Of a stretch of 64,000 nt of DNA, positions 21,436 to 31,151 are shown piece after piece. Made by a program: the position numbers and the translations under genes. Every line of letters starts with the position of its first letter. The stretch's first letter is position 1. Location: positions 62,001 to 126,000 of the forward strand of contig NZ_BROC01000001.1 of assembly GCF_024345205.1 (NCBI RefSeq), given 5' to 3'. The notes under the pieces are model-generated. The model did no database searches. It saw nothing but the letters and a program-made list of their open reading frames with translations, and was not told the DNA's origin. The DNA is from Lapidilactobacillus luobeiensis. Its GTDB lineage: Bacteria; Bacillota; Bacilli; Lactobacillales; Lactobacillaceae.

Positions 21436-23274
21436 ATGACACGAGAAGAAATGCTAGAACGGCAAAAACATATCCGCAATTTTTCGATTGTGGCCCATAT
21501 CGATCATGGTAAGTCAACGATTGCGGATCGAATTTTGGAGCTAACAGATAGCGTGGCGCCGCGAGAAATGCAAGCGCAATTACTAGATAACATGGATCTA
21601 GAACGCGAGCGGGGGATCACAATCAAGTTAAACGCAGTAGAGCTTCATTATCAGGCGAAAGATGGGCAGACTTATATCTTCCATCTGATCGACACGCCAG
21701 GTCATGTGGATTTTTCCTATGAAGTTTCTCGCTCTTTGGCGGCTTGCGAGGGGGCTGTCCTGGTCGTTGATGCCGCGCAAGGTGTAGAGGCCCAAACCTT
21801 AGCGAATGTTTATTTGGCTTTGGACAATGACTTGGAGATCTTACCTGTGATCAATAAGATCGATCTCCCATCCGCTGATCCTGATCGGGTCAAAGAAGAA
21901 ATCGAAGAAATGATCGGGATCGACGCGAGCGAGGCGGTTTTGACCAGCGCTAAGGTGGGGACTGGGATCCCCGAATTGTTGGAGCGGATCGTGACTGATA
22001 TTCCGGCGCCGACTGGTGATCCAACGGCACCGTTGAAGGCACTGATCTTTGATTCGGTCTATGACAGTTATCGCGGCGTGGTCTTAAGTATCAGGGTCGT
22101 GGACGGCACCGTCAAACCTGGCGATAAAATCAAGCTGATGAGTCACGGTCATGAGTATGAAGTGACTGAGGTCGGTGTGATGTCGCCCAAAGCAGTGCAG
22201 CGTGAGCTCTTGATGGCCGGCGATGTTGGCTATTTGACCGCTGCGATCAAATCAGTCCAAGAAACCGATGTCGGTGACACGATCACGTTAGTAGATGACC
22301 CAGCCAGTGAGGTTCTCCCTGGTTATCGCAAGATCCAACCAATGGTCTATTCCGGTATGTATCCAGTAGATAATGCCAAGTATAACGACCTACGCGAGGC
22401 TTTGGAGAAGTTGCGCTTGAATGATGCCGCTCTGGATTTTGAGCCTGAAACGTCGCAGGCCCTAGGTTTTGGTTTTCGTTGTGGCTTCTTAGGGCTATTA
22501 CACATGGATGTGGTTCAAGAACGATTAGAGCGTGAATTCAATCTTGATCTGATCATGACCGCGCCTTCGGTAGACTATCATGTTGTCTTAACAGATGGCA
22601 CCGAACAAATCATTGATAACCCCGCGCAATTACCTGAGTCATCTGAGATCAAAGAAGTTCGCGAACCCTATGTCAAAGCGGAGATCATGGTGCCCAATGA
22701 TTATGTTGGCGCGGTGATGGAGTTATGCCAGCGCAAGCGCGGCGATTTCGTGACGATGGATTACCTTGATACTTTTCGGGTCAATGTGATCTATCAACTC
22801 CCACTTTCAGAGATCATCTATGATTTCTTCGATGATCTGAAATCGAGTACTAAGGGCTATGCTTCCTTAGATTACGAGATCAGCGGTTATCGGGCCAGTG
22901 ATTTGGTCAAAATGGATATCCTGTTGAATGGTGAGCCGGTCGACGCATTGAGCTTCATTGTTCACCGTGACTTCGCATTCGAGCGTGGTCGTTTGATCGT
23001 CACGCGCTTAAAAGCCGTGATCCCGCGGCAACAGTTCGAAGTCCCGATCCAAGCGGCGATCGGTAATAAGATCATTGCTCGGTCGACGATCAAGGCTTAT
23101 CGCAAGAATGTCTTGGCGAAGTGTTACGGTGGTGATATCACGCGGAAACGCAAGCTACTGGAGAAACAGAAGGCTGGTAAAAAGCGGATGAAAGCAATTG
23201 GTAACGTGGAGGTTCCCCAAGCAGCTTTCATGACGATCTTGCAACTCAACGATGATGATATCAAGGGTAAATAA
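21436..23274 (+). CDS. lepA: Elongation factor 4 (LepA)
   Basis: Ribosome-associated GTPase related to EF-G, implicated in back-translocation or 30S biogenesis. The 612-residue protein shows AHIDHGKST (G1), RERGITIK (G2), DTPGHVDF (G3) and NKIDLPSA (G4). Domains II and V follow, then the LepA-specific C-terminal domain ([37 protein letters not shown] region). Classic length. It is followed after 41 bases by the sortase gene. Confidence 0.97.
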   Translation: MTREEMLERQKHIRNFSIVAHIDHGKSTIADRILELTDSVAPREMQAQLLDNMDLERERGITIKLNAVELHYQAKDGQTYIFHLIDTPGHVDFSYEVSRSLAACEGAVLVVDAAQGVEAQTLANVYLALDNDLEILPVINKIDLPSADPDRVKEEIEEMIGIDASEAVLTSAKVGTGIPELLERIVTDIPAPTGDPTAPLKALIFDSVYDSYRGVVLSIRVVDGTVKPGDKIKLMSHGHEYEVTEVGVMSPKAVQRELLMAGDVGYLTAAIKSVQETDVGDTITLVDDPASEVLPGYRKIQPMVYSGMYPVDNAKYNDLREALEKLRLNDAALDFEPETSQALGFGFRCGFLGLLHMDVVQERLEREFNLDLIMTAPSVDYHVVLTDGTEQIIDNPAQLPESSEIKEVREPYVKAEIMVPNDYVGAVMELCQRKRGDFVTMDYLDTFRVNVIYQLPLSEIIYDFFDDLKSSTKGYASLDYEISGYRASDLVKMDILLNGEPVDALSFIVHRDFAFERGRLIVTRLKAVIPRQQFEVPIQAAIGNKIIARSTIKAYRKNVLAKCYGGDITRKRKLLEKQKAGKKRMKAIGNVEVPQAAFMTILQLNDDDIKGK

Positions 23275-23315
23275 TCGATATTGAAGTTTTAAAGATAAAA
23301 TCGAGGTGGCCTGAG

Positions 23316-23981
23316 TTGAAAAAAAAGCTTAAGATCATTGGTTTGATTCTTTTATTATTGGTTTCTTTAGGTCTGATCTTTAACCGCCAGATCAAAGATC
23401 AAGCAATCAAATGGATGACCGGGAATCGGACGGAGCAAGTCACTAAGAAATCGATCAAGAACGCGGCAGCAATCGAAGGGGAATTTGATTTCTCCAAGGT
23501 CAAAAGTATTGACGCGACTCAAGTTGCCAAAGCAGCGATCGATCCCGGTCCAGTGGGGGCCTTGGGTAAGATCGCGATCCCCAGCGTGTCTTTGTATTTG
23601 CCGATCTTAAAAGGTTTGAGTGATACCGCTATGTCGTTAGGTGCGGGCACAATGAAGGCGGATCAAAAAATGGGAACAGGCAATTATGCACTCGCCGGCC
23701 ACTACATGACCAATAAAGGCATTTTATTCTCACCAGTGGCGCAAACAGAGCTAGGTCAGAAAATCTATTTGACTGATCTAGATCATGTGTATACCTATCA
23801 GATCACTAGTAAGGCGGTGATCAAGCCGGAAGCTGTGGCGATCATCGACGATCGCGCTGGCGAGAAGATCGTCACCTTGATCACTTGCGCTGATGGTGGC
23901 GCCAATCGTTGGGCCGTTCAAGGCAAGCTAAAAAGCGTTAAGCCGGCGACTAAAAAAACATTGAAGGTTTTCGCGCATTAA
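23316..23981 (+). CDS. srtA: Class A sortase
   Basis: Membrane-anchored transpeptidase that links LPxTG proteins to peptidoglycan. The 221-residue protein has an N-terminal signal anchor (about residues 7-22, IIGLILLLLVSLGLIF). The catalytic His is in LAGHYM, the Cys in TLITC near residue 190, and the Arg in GGANRWAV. The order and the TLxTC motif place it in class A. The TTG start at 23316 follows GAGGTG. No LPxTG substrate is seen in this window. A terminator follows. Confidence 0.94.
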   Translation: MKKKLKIIGLILLLLVSLGLIFNRQIKDQAIKWMTGNRTEQVTKKSIKNAAAIEGEFDFSKVKSIDATQVAKAAIDPGPVGALGKIAIPSVSLYLPILKGLSDTAMSLGAGTMKADQKMGTGNYALAGHYMTNKGILFSPVAQTELGQKIYLTDLDHVYTYQITSKAVIKPEAVAIIDDRAGEKIVTLITCADGGANRWAVQGKLKSVKPATKKTLKVFAH

Positions 23982-24048
23982 CAAGGTCAGCGTCATGACC
24001 GGACGAACCGAATGACGCAAGCGGATAGCTGGTTAAGTTGACCCAAAA

Positions 24049-24090
24049 ATCAAGACAGGTCGCATCGTTGACTTGTCTTGATTCTATTTT
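24049..24090 (+). terminator. Terminator after srtA
   Basis: ATCAAGACA / TGTCTTGAT, 9-bp perfect stem with a 16-base loop, followed by TCTATTTT. Its position supports a recJ start downstream of it. Confidence 0.7.
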
Positions 24091-24109
24091 AGGTCGGCTG
24101 GGTCAAAAG

Positions 24110-26638
24110 ATGATGGAGTTTGATTTTTTGCAAGATAAATGGACAGCACCAAAACAATTTGATCACGATCAAATCACGACTTTGGCACAAAGCTTAGGTC
24201 TAGCGCCGCTGATCGTTGCTATATTGATGAATCGAGGCTTGACGACGGCTGAACAGATCCGCGACTTTTTGGCGGTGGATCTCAGTGATCTGACTACGCC
24301 AGATCATTTTCATGACTTGGATAAGGCTGTGGCTCGAATCGAACAGGCTTTAGAAAATAACGAAAAAATAGTGATCTATGGTGATTATGACGCTGACGGT
24401 GTGACCAGTGTCGCGATCTTAGTTGATGCTTTTAGCACGCTAGGTGTGGATGTGGACTATTATGTGCCCAGTCGATTCACTGATGGCTATGGGCCAAACT
24501 TGGCACGCTACCAGGAACTAGTCGAGCAGGGGACACAATTATTGATCACGGTGGACAATGGTATCACTGGGGTGGCTGAAGTCGCTTATGCCCAGGCTCA
24601 AGGGATGGATGTGATCATTACCGATCATCATGACCTGCCCGAGCAGTTACCACAGGCTTATGCGATCGTGCATCCACGTCATCCTAAGTCGACTTGTGAC
24701 TTCGGCTTCTTCTCAGGTGCCGGCGTCGCTTTTTATCTGGCTTGGGGGCTTCTAGGCGAATTACCTAGTGAGTCATTGGACTTGGCCATGATCGGAACAG
24801 TTGGCGATGTGATGCCTTTGGTCGCAGATAATCGGGTGATCGTCGCTGCTGGACTCCAGCAGCTCCAAGGTGATCCACGCCTAGGCTTGGCCGCTTTAGC
24901 CGAACAAGCAAAAATCGACCTGACTAAGGTTACCGCCCGTGACTTGGCCTTTAGTCTGATCCCTCGGTTGAATTCTTTAGGGCGGGTTGGTAGTGCTCGC
25001 CCCGCAGTCGCCTTATTGACGACCTTCGCGGAGTCAGAGGCGAAAAAAATCGCTCAAGAAGTGGAACAAGTCAATCAGCAGCGGCAGACTTTAGTGCAAG
25101 CTGTTTTGTCACAGGCAACAGAACAGATCGAAACTGGATCGCGACCAGCCGCGCTAGTCGTGGCTGGCGTTGATTGGGCCGAGGGTGTCTTGGGGATCGT
25201 CGCTAGTCGTTTGGTGGATACTTATCATTGTCCTACCTTGGTCTTGAGCATCGATCAAAAAACAGGCGTTGCCAAAGGCTCTGGCCGTTCTGTTGGTGAA
25301 TTTGATCTATTCAAGGCCTTGGATCGATATCGAGAACATTTCCAGAAATTTGGCGGTCATGCTGGCGCGGTCGGACTTTCCTTAGCTCCGACCGAGATCG
25401 CTGGACTGCGGACCCATTTAGTTGCGCAAGCACAGAGTCAGCTCAGCGCGATCACAGCCACCGCCGGGTTAGTCGCTGATTATCGCTTAAGTGCTTCAGA
25501 GTTGGCTGCCCTGACACCTGAGACGGTAATTCAACTTGAGCAAGTCTTAGGTCCCTTTGGTGAAAAAAATCCTCAACCGCTTTTTGAATTGATCGATCTA
25601 CCTTGGCAACAGTGGCAGGCCATTGGACAGACCCAGCAAACTTTAAAGGGCACGTTGACCAATCAAATCGAAGCTGTTGCTTTCCGTGAGGGCGATCAGG
25701 CAGCAAAATTGCGCCAAGCTGGGCAACAGTTGGCGATCTTAGGTACGCTAGGTACAAATACGTGGCGGGGAAAAACTAAATTACAGATCACAGTTTGTGG
25801 GGCCCATCCCACGGGCACAGACCTTGCGCAGACGACCAAAGCGTCAAGTTTATCAGCCACCACCCCCAAGGTCACAAAAAAGGGGTCCCAAACAACCACG
25901 CCGGTATCACCAGTAGCAACGCCAACTGCTGAGCCGGCTTCAGCACGTTCGGTCACGGCCAGCGCTAATCCCACGGTCAAGGTGAATCCTGATGCAATAG
26001 CGAATTTTGCGACGGCGCAGTGGCGTTGGCCCCAGCAAGATTTTCAAGTTATTGATTGTCGGCACCAACGGCTAGGGCCTAAAATGTTACAGCACCCTTG
26101 GTCTTATATTTGTTTCGATCAACGGCTAGGGCAAAGATTACAACAGCAACATCAACAAGTCCGTTTTATTTTGCATCCAGATCAATTGTTGCCAAATATG
26201 GCGGCAACGGTTTTCATTGACTTACCGTCGTCGGTCGATCAGTTACAAACTTATTTAAAAATATTACAGACCCCACGATTATATTTATTGTTTTATACTT
26301 CGCAACAACGTCAAGAACAGTTGCGTCTACAGATCCCGCAATTGCGCGCGTTATTGAAAGAAATCTATCGCCAGCCAGAAATCAAGCGACCACAGCTGTC
26401 CCGTTTTGCTGATCATTGTCAGCTAACGACTGCTCAACTAGATTTTGGAATTAGGGTGTTTTCTGAACTGAATTTTGTTAAAATGGATAAGGAACGCTTG
26501 GTGGCAAACCGGCAAGCAGAAAAACAACCGTTGACCGCTTCGGCGACCTTTCAACGGCAACAGGCGATGCAGTTAGCTTACCAGCAATTGGCGTTAGGCA
26601 GCTTACAACAAGTCGATGCGTTTATCAAGCAAGCTTGA
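24110..26638 (+). CDS. recJ: Single-stranded-DNA-specific exonuclease RecJ
   Basis: 5'-3' ssDNA exonuclease of repair and recombination. The DHH core shows YGDYDADGVTS, VDNGITG and ITDHHDLPE; the DHHA1 domain has GGHAGAVGLSL; then an OB domain. A Ser/Thr/Pro/Ala-rich linker (about residues 580-630) leads to the C-terminal domain found in Firmicute RecJ. The open frame runs upstream to 24038, but that part overlaps the srtA terminator. I place the start at ATG 24110 (or 24113, MEFDFLQDKW). No good ribosome binding site is seen, so the start is uncertain. The protein has about 842 residues. Confidence 0.93.
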   Translation: MMEFDFLQDKWTAPKQFDHDQITTLAQSLGLAPLIVAILMNRGLTTAEQIRDFLAVDLSDLTTPDHFHDLDKAVARIEQALENNEKIVIYGDYDADGVTSVAILVDAFSTLGVDVDYYVPSRFTDGYGPNLARYQELVEQGTQLLITVDNGITGVAEVAYAQAQGMDVIITDHHDLPEQLPQAYAIVHPRHPKSTCDFGFFSGAGVAFYLAWGLLGELPSESLDLAMIGTVGDVMPLVADNRVIVAAGLQQLQGDPRLGLAALAEQAKIDLTKVTARDLAFSLIPRLNSLGRVGSARPAVALLTTFAESEAKKIAQEVEQVNQQRQTLVQAVLSQATEQIETGSRPAALVVAGVDWAEGVLGIVASRLVDTYHCPTLVLSIDQKTGVAKGSGRSVGEFDLFKALDRYREHFQKFGGHAGAVGLSLAPTEIAGLRTHLVAQAQSQLSAITATAGLVADYRLSASELAALTPETVIQLEQVLGPFGEKNPQPLFELIDLPWQQWQAIGQTQQTLKGTLTNQIEAVAFREGDQAAKLRQAGQQLAILGTLGTNTWRGKTKLQITVCGAHPTGTDLAQTTKASSLSATTPKVTKKGSQTTTPVSPVATPTAEPASARSVTASANPTVKVNPDAIANFATAQWRWPQQDFQVIDCRHQRLGPKMLQHPWSYICFDQRLGQRLQQQHQQVRFILHPDQLLPNMAATVFIDLPSSVDQLQTYLKILQTPRLYLLFYTSQQRQEQLRLQIPQLRALLKEIYRQPEIKRPQLSRFADHCQLTTAQLDFGIRVFSELNFVKMDKERLVANRQAEKQPLTASATFQRQQAMQLAYQQLALGSLQQVDAFIKQA

Positions 26639-26691
26639 CCGCGCCATTTTTTAAGAAGATTTTGAAGAATAGTAAAGATAGGATGTAGATC

Positions 26692-27228
26692 ATGACAGAG
26701 AAAGAGATCGATTTTCACGATTATATTGCGTCAGTACCAGATTTTCCAGAGCCGGGGATTATTTTTCGTGATATTTCGCCGTTAATGGAAAACGGCCCAG
26801 CCTATGCGGCGGCAACAGCTAAGATCACGGCTTTTGCTAAGGAACACGGTGCCGAAATGATCTGTGGTCCAGAAGCGCGTGGCTTTATCGTTGGCTGCCC
26901 TGTGGCTGATCGCTTAGGGATCGGTTTTGCGCCGGCACGAAAAAAAGGAAAACTACCGCGGGAGACGATCTCGGTCACTTACGACTTGGAGTATGGTCAA
27001 GCGGAACTGTTTATGCACAAAGACGCGGTCAAACCGGGCCAAAAAGTATTGGTCGTTGATGATCTGTTGGCTACTGGTGGGACGATCAAGGCCACGATCG
27101 ATCTGGTTGAGCAACTGGGCGGCATCGTTGTGGGAACAGCCTTTTTGATCGAATTAGTCGATCTAAAGGGTCGCGAGAAAATCAAAGACTATGATCTCTT
27201 TACGCTGTTACAATATCAAGGTAGCTAG
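26692..27228 (+). CDS. apt: Adenine phosphoribosyltransferase
   Basis: Salvages adenine to AMP with PRPP. The 178-residue protein has [14 protein letters not shown] at the N-terminus, the GPEARGF segment, [11 protein letters not shown], and the PRPP motif [13 protein letters not shown]. Position directly after recJ is common in lactobacilli. A terminator follows. Confidence 0.96.
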   Translation: MTEKEIDFHDYIASVPDFPEPGIIFRDISPLMENGPAYAAATAKITAFAKEHGAEMICGPEARGFIVGCPVADRLGIGFAPARKKGKLPRETISVTYDLEYGQAELFMHKDAVKPGQKVLVVDDLLATGGTIKATIDLVEQLGGIVVGTAFLIELVDLKGREKIKDYDLFTLLQYQGS

Positions 27229-27306
27229 ACTAAGGAAGCCAAACTGTTTTCAGAAAGTTTATACTGAAGTCACTAGAATAAAGTAATGATCCTGGTCTGA
27301 AAAAGT

Positions 27307-27357
27307 CATTCAAAAAACGTGCTACCAACTTTGATTGGTGGGCACGTTTTTTGAATG
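27307..27357. terminator. Bidirectional terminator between apt and the convergent gene
   Basis: CATTCAAAAAACGTGC on one side pairs with GCACGTTTTTTGAATG on the other, with an inner ACCAA / TTGGT. The A and T runs on the two flanks serve both strands. Confidence 0.93.
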
Positions 27358-27378
27358 GGTTGTCAGTTTTAGTGGTGC

Positions 27379-27798
27379 TCACAACCAAGGCTTGAAGTTA
27401 CGGTCGGTGTCATGGTCGATTCGATAAGGATCATGATTGACTTTACTCTTGAGCTGACGAAACTCTGCTGGTGTCGGCGCCGGTTTTCGACGATAGATCA
27501 ACCAAACCAATAATGGCTCAAGCAATAGGACAGCCAAACTAAGGCTGACGACCCAAGTTGCTGCCTGTTGTAATTGTTTCGCGGTAAAATGAATGGATAA
27601 TTTTTTTTCTAAATAGCGTTCAAAAGTTGTTAATTTGTTTTCATTTTTTTCATGTCGAACTAATTGTTGTTGTCGACCAGTTACAGTAACCAAAGGGCCG
27701 GAGCTAAGTTCATTCGTCATGAAATAGCCGCCAACCAATAGACCTAGTGTGACAACGACAAAAATCAAATAACCATATTTTTTGAAAAAGGTGATCAT
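27379..27798 (-). CDS. Hypothetical membrane protein with two transmembrane segments
   Basis: A 139-residue protein I do not recognise. It has an N-terminal hydrophobic helix (about 9-27, GYLIFVVVTLGLLVGGYF), a polar stretch of about 60 residues, a second helix (about 82-102), then a basic/acidic cytoplasmic tail ending HDTDRNFKPWL. It is convergent with apt and divergent from the carboxypeptidase gene. Two-helix topology could put the polar loop outside the cell. Confidence 0.7.
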   Translation of the reverse strand: MITFFKKYGYLIFVVVTLGLLVGGYFMTNELSSGPLVTVTGRQQQLVRHEKNENKLTTFERYLEKKLSIHFTAKQLQQAATWVVSLSLAVLLLEPLLVWLIYRRKPAPTPAEFRQLKSKVNHDPYRIDHDTDRNFKPWL

Positions 27799-27946
27799 GG
27801 ATAGACACTCACTTACTTAAATTTTGACTTACCCTTTAGTATAACACTGAAACAATAAAAATGAAGGCGCTTTTAGAAAAATGCTGAATGATCTTGAAAA
27901 TATTCATTAAAATTTCAAGAAAAGTAAAAAAGGGACCTTGAGACAG

Positions 27947-27975
27947 TTGTTGTCTGAGTTTAGGCAAGCTATAAT
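27947..27975 (+). promoter_or_regulatory. Promoter of the carboxypeptidase gene
   Basis: TTGTTG (27947-27952), 17 bases, TATAAT (27970-27975), 59 bases before the TTG start. Confidence 0.8.
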
Positions 27976-28033
27976 CAAATTAGGTTCGTTAAATAACGGA
28001 CGAATTCTAATTGAGCGATAAGGTGGTTTAACA

Positions 28034-28939
28034 TTGAAGGCAGGGCGACGACATAATACGTTGATCATTTCTGCGCTCTCGATCATGATCGGTGCGCTTA
28101 TTTTGATTGTGCTGGGGGTGGCGATCCATGACCAACAACAGCAAAAGGTTTTGGCCTCACTGGATATCCACTTTTCCGCGAGAACTAAAGTTGCTTACGG
28201 CGCTGATCTGACGAGCGCGGACCTGGTCAATAAGATCACGCCGGGAGCGCGTTTGATCAAAGCAACGAAATTAGATACGAAAAAAATAGGGATCCAGAAA
28301 TTGACGTTTACGATCACTAAGGCAGGCGTAGAGAAACGGATCGTTCATCAAGTCAAGATCGCCAAGCCAGTGCCGACCAAGAAAAAGGTCACACCTTATC
28401 AATATCCAGCCGCAAGTCAAGTCAAACCCAGCTATTATCAGGGTATCTTATTGGTCAATAAAACCCATCCGCTCCCCGAAGATTATGGTGGTATTCAAGT
28501 TGAAGCGGAACAGGCACTCTTGAAATTGCAAGCAGGCGCTCAAGCGGCAGGCTTCACATTACCTCAACTATCTGGCTATCGTAGTTATCAACGCCAACAA
28601 CAATTATATCAAAGCTATGTCAATAAAGATGGAGTCGCAGCGGCGGATCACTACTCTTCGCGTCCCGGTTTTTCGGAGCATCAGACCGGTCTGGCCTTTG
28701 ATGTCGGGGCGGTTGATGACCATTACGGTGAAACTGCTGCTGGGCAGTGGCTGGCCAATCATTGCGCTGATTATGGTTTTATTATTCGCTTTCCACAGGG
28801 AAAAGAAGCGGAGACTGGTTATCAATATGAACCTTGGCATATTCGGTTTGTTGGGTCGACGGTTGCCAAAACGATCATGGCCAAGAAACTCAGCTTGGAG
28901 GCTTACTTGGATCAAGTGGATGTTTTGACGACACCGTGA
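28034..28939 (+). CDS. D-alanyl-D-alanine carboxypeptidase, VanY/M15B family
   Basis: Zinc peptidase trimming the D-Ala-D-Ala end of peptidoglycan stems. The 301-residue protein has an N-terminal membrane anchor (about 9-29). A beta-rich spacer follows (about 35-115), with Lys/Ala-rich sequence resembling bacterial Ig-like linkers. The M15 catalytic domain carries LSGYRSYQRQ, FSEHQTGLAFDVG (His and Asp ligands) and EPWHIRFVG (catalytic Glu and third His). TTG 28034 follows AAGGTGG. No vancomycin-resistance genes accompany it, so this is likely ordinary wall remodelling. Confidence 0.9.
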   Translation: MKAGRRHNTLIISALSIMIGALILIVLGVAIHDQQQQKVLASLDIHFSARTKVAYGADLTSADLVNKITPGARLIKATKLDTKKIGIQKLTFTITKAGVEKRIVHQVKIAKPVPTKKKVTPYQYPAASQVKPSYYQGILLVNKTHPLPEDYGGIQVEAEQALLKLQAGAQAAGFTLPQLSGYRSYQRQQQLYQSYVNKDGVAAADHYSSRPGFSEHQTGLAFDVGAVDDHYGETAAGQWLANHCADYGFIIRFPQGKEAETGYQYEPWHIRFVGSTVAKTIMAKKLSLEAYLDQVDVLTTP

Positions 28940-29043
28940 TCGATCGCGCTGTCACCTGCTTGACGATGGTGCAAGGATCCTGCTTGATCAAGGTGAAAAC
29001 GGTTTAAGATTAGACCAAAGTCTGATTGGTTGCTTGGAAACTA

Positions 29044-29052
29044 TGTTATAAT
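29044..29052 (+). promoter_or_regulatory. Extended -10 promoter before the Bax-inhibitor-1 family gene
   Basis: TG-T-TATAAT (TATAAT at 29047-29052), about 90 bases before the gene, in a 203-base spacer with no other gene. A TTGGTT upstream has only a 15-base spacing. Confidence 0.6.
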
Positions 29053-29142
29053 GGGTACTATTCAGAAATTGTTTTTGATGACGTCGGTCGACCGACGATC
29101 TGATCAGATCTGTATTTAATCAATCAATTTGGAGGTAATTCA

Positions 29143-29838
29143 ATGCAACAACAACCTGAAATCGTGAAAGATGAAGGTCTCAAACGGTTCTTCAATCAAG
29201 TTTATGGTTATATGGCGTTAGGCGTTGGGATCACCGCAGCAGTGGCCTTTTTACTGAACACGTTTTTCCAAAATGCGGTTTTGAATGTTTTAGCGAATCA
29301 TTCTTGGGTGATGTGGGTCATTTTTGCTGGTGAATTAGTGATGGTCTTGTCCCTTAGTCGGGCGGCCTTGAAGTCCAAAGCCCAAACTGCAACTTATTTT
29401 GTCCTTTATTCCGTCTTACAAGGACTGACCTTTACGATCTTACCTTGGGCTTATGATCTTGGCGCGATCACCGCGGCTTTTTTGACAGCTTTAGTTGTTT
29501 TCGTGACTATGTCCATTTACGGTCGGGTCACGAGTAAACCGTTACAGAAAATGGGTCGGGTAGCGTTTATGGGCCTGATCGGTGTTTTGGCAGCGACAGT
29601 GATCAACATTTTCCTTGGCTCTAGCCAAATGGAATTCATTTTATCTTATGCGACCTTAGTCGTTTTCATTATTTTAACAGCATGGGATAATCAAAAATTG
29701 ACATTGATGTATCAAAACGCCACTGAAACCGGCAGCATCCCGGTTGAAAATCTGGCTATTTATGGCGCTCTGGAACTTTATTTAGATTTCATCAACTTAT
29801 TCCTTTCGATTCTACGAATTTTTTCTCGGAACAATTGA
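29143..29838 (+). CDS. Bax inhibitor-1 / YccA-YbhL family membrane protein
   Basis: A 231-residue integral membrane protein with about seven hydrophobic helices. It has the family-typical N-terminus (RFFNQVYGYMALGVGITA) and C-terminal motif (TAWDNQKLTLMYQ, then ALELYLDFINLFLSILRIF). The conserved Asp residues that form the pH/calcium-sensing pair in the studied homologue are plausible at AWDNQ and YLDF. Family function in bacteria is calcium leak or protease modulation; the exact role here is unknown. GGAGGT precedes ATG 29143. Confidence 0.92.
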   Translation: MQQQPEIVKDEGLKRFFNQVYGYMALGVGITAAVAFLLNTFFQNAVLNVLANHSWVMWVIFAGELVMVLSLSRAALKSKAQTATYFVLYSVLQGLTFTILPWAYDLGAITAAFLTALVVFVTMSIYGRVTSKPLQKMGRVAFMGLIGVLAATVINIFLGSSQMEFILSYATLVVFIILTAWDNQKLTLMYQNATETGSIPVENLAIYGALELYLDFINLFLSILRIFSRNN

Positions 29839-29931
29839 TTTTCGCAAAAATCAAAGCATCATCGAGTTACTTTGAGGTCACTGGAAAGTGATCTTTTTTA
29901 TTTGAGCGCCAATTATTTAAGGAGGACAAAA

Positions 29932-30492
29932 ATGAGGATCATGTTGATCGGCTCCCCAGGTAGTGGCAAATCAACGCTGGCGCGCCAGATCCAGTTGGCG
30001 ACGGGTTGGCCTTTGTTGTATTTGGATTATTATTGGCACCAAACGGATTATTCCCCGGCGGCGAAGAAAAGATTTATCCAGTTTCAAAAAGATTTTATGG
30101 CGGCGCATCCCCAAAACTGGATCATTGACGGTAATTATAGTGGCACGATGGCAGTCAGACTGTCACAGGCGGATGCGATCATTTGGCTACAGGTGCCGCG
30201 TGGTATTGCCATCAAGCGGGTGGTCACTCGTTCATTGAAAAGACGCTATTTCGGTCAGGAACGGCCAGATATGGCCCCTGAATTTCAAGAGCGTTTTGAT
30301 CAAGACTATTGGGAGTTTTTAAAATTTGTTTGGGGTTTCCCAGGACGAAACCGCCAAGCTTTACCGGCATTGATTCACGAAAACGCGCCCAAAACACCAC
30401 TTTTTATCGTCAGCCAGCGCGATCGGGCAAAACTTGTCACAAAAATCGCGGCGGGAAAACTGTTGGATTTCTCTGACACGTTGAATGAATAA
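29932..30492 (+). CDS. Small P-loop NTPase (topology-modulation / adenylate-kinase-like)
   Basis: A 186-residue protein with Walker A GSPGSGKST at residues 7-15, a YLDYYWHQ motif and WIIDGNYSGTM, which are typical of the FlaR/topology modulation group of P-loop kinases. No nucleoside substrate can be assigned. ATG 29932 follows AAGGAGG; longer readings from 29872 lack a site. It ends about 105 bases before the convergent transporter pair. Confidence 0.83.
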   Translation: MRIMLIGSPGSGKSTLARQIQLATGWPLLYLDYYWHQTDYSPAAKKRFIQFQKDFMAAHPQNWIIDGNYSGTMAVRLSQADAIIWLQVPRGIAIKRVVTRSLKRRYFGQERPDMAPEFQERFDQDYWEFLKFVWGFPGRNRQALPALIHENAPKTPLFIVSQRDRAKLVTKIAAGKLLDFSDTLNE

Positions 30493-30596
30493 TAGGTCAG
30501 TAGGATCAAGCGTATTTGGGGCAAGCTTTTTCTGTAACTGTAACTGACAAAGATCGGGTTATTTTCGATTGGCCGATCAAACCGACGTTGCTGGTT

Positions 30597-31151
30597 CTAG
30601 AGGTAATAACTGAGCCAGCCGATCAAGCCGGCTAGTAGGGTCAACCAGACTGGGTTGATCCGATATCGGAGATTGAGTCCTAATGCACCTAGCATCACCA
30701 CTAAGTTTAGCGGCGCCAAATGACCCGAACGCCAAGACTGCACTTGGTCGATGCCCCAAATCGTCGTTAGCAATAGGGAGAAAGCGACAGCGAAGATCAG
30801 CCCAACCAAAACGATTTTAACCAGTTTTAGCATCTGATCCAAATACGGGTCAGCACGGATAGTTTGTTCTCGTTTCATAAAAAAGGGAACGATGACCACT
30901 GAAGGGACACAGACTGCGATCGTTGCGACCAATGCGCCGCTGAAACCACCGCAAAGTTGGCCGATGTAAGTTGCCGAATTGATCGCGATCGGTCCGGGGA
31001 TCAGCAGATCTAGTGCCGTCAGGTCAGCATACTGCGTCATAGTCAGTCCCAATTGTTGCATTTCGGCCACGATCAAAGAAAGCATCGCATAGCCGCCACC
31101 AAAGCCCAGCCAGCCGATTTTTAGAAATGTCCATCCTAGGTTGATCAACAT
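30597..31151 (-). CDS. Chromate transporter family protein, second half-subunit
   Basis: A CHR-family membrane protein of about 184 residues (MLINLGWTFLKIGWLGFGGGYAML). The GFGGGYAML and IPGPIAINSATYIG motifs mark the CHR domain. About six hydrophobic segments. Its start codon overlaps the stop of the previous gene by one base (TAATG), so the two are translationally coupled. CHR proteins with one domain usually work as pairs. The natural substrate may not be chromate. Confidence 0.88.
   Translation of the reverse strand: MLINLGWTFLKIGWLGFGGGYAMLSLIVAEMQQLGLTMTQYADLTALDLLIPGPIAINSATYIGQLCGGFSGALVATIAVCVPSVVIVPFFMKREQTIRADPYLDQMLKLVKIVLVGLIFAVAFSLLLTTIWGIDQVQSWRSGHLAPLNLVVMLGALGLNLRYRINPVWLTLLAGLIGWLSYYL

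Noticed and set aside
27307-27357. Possible small RNA between apt and the convergent gene
   Set aside because: The hairpin with runs on both sides is fully explained as a bidirectional terminator.
28034-28939. Vancomycin-resistance VanY
   Set aside because: M15B domain with no VanR/S/H/A neighbours; ordinary D,D-carboxypeptidase is the simpler reading.
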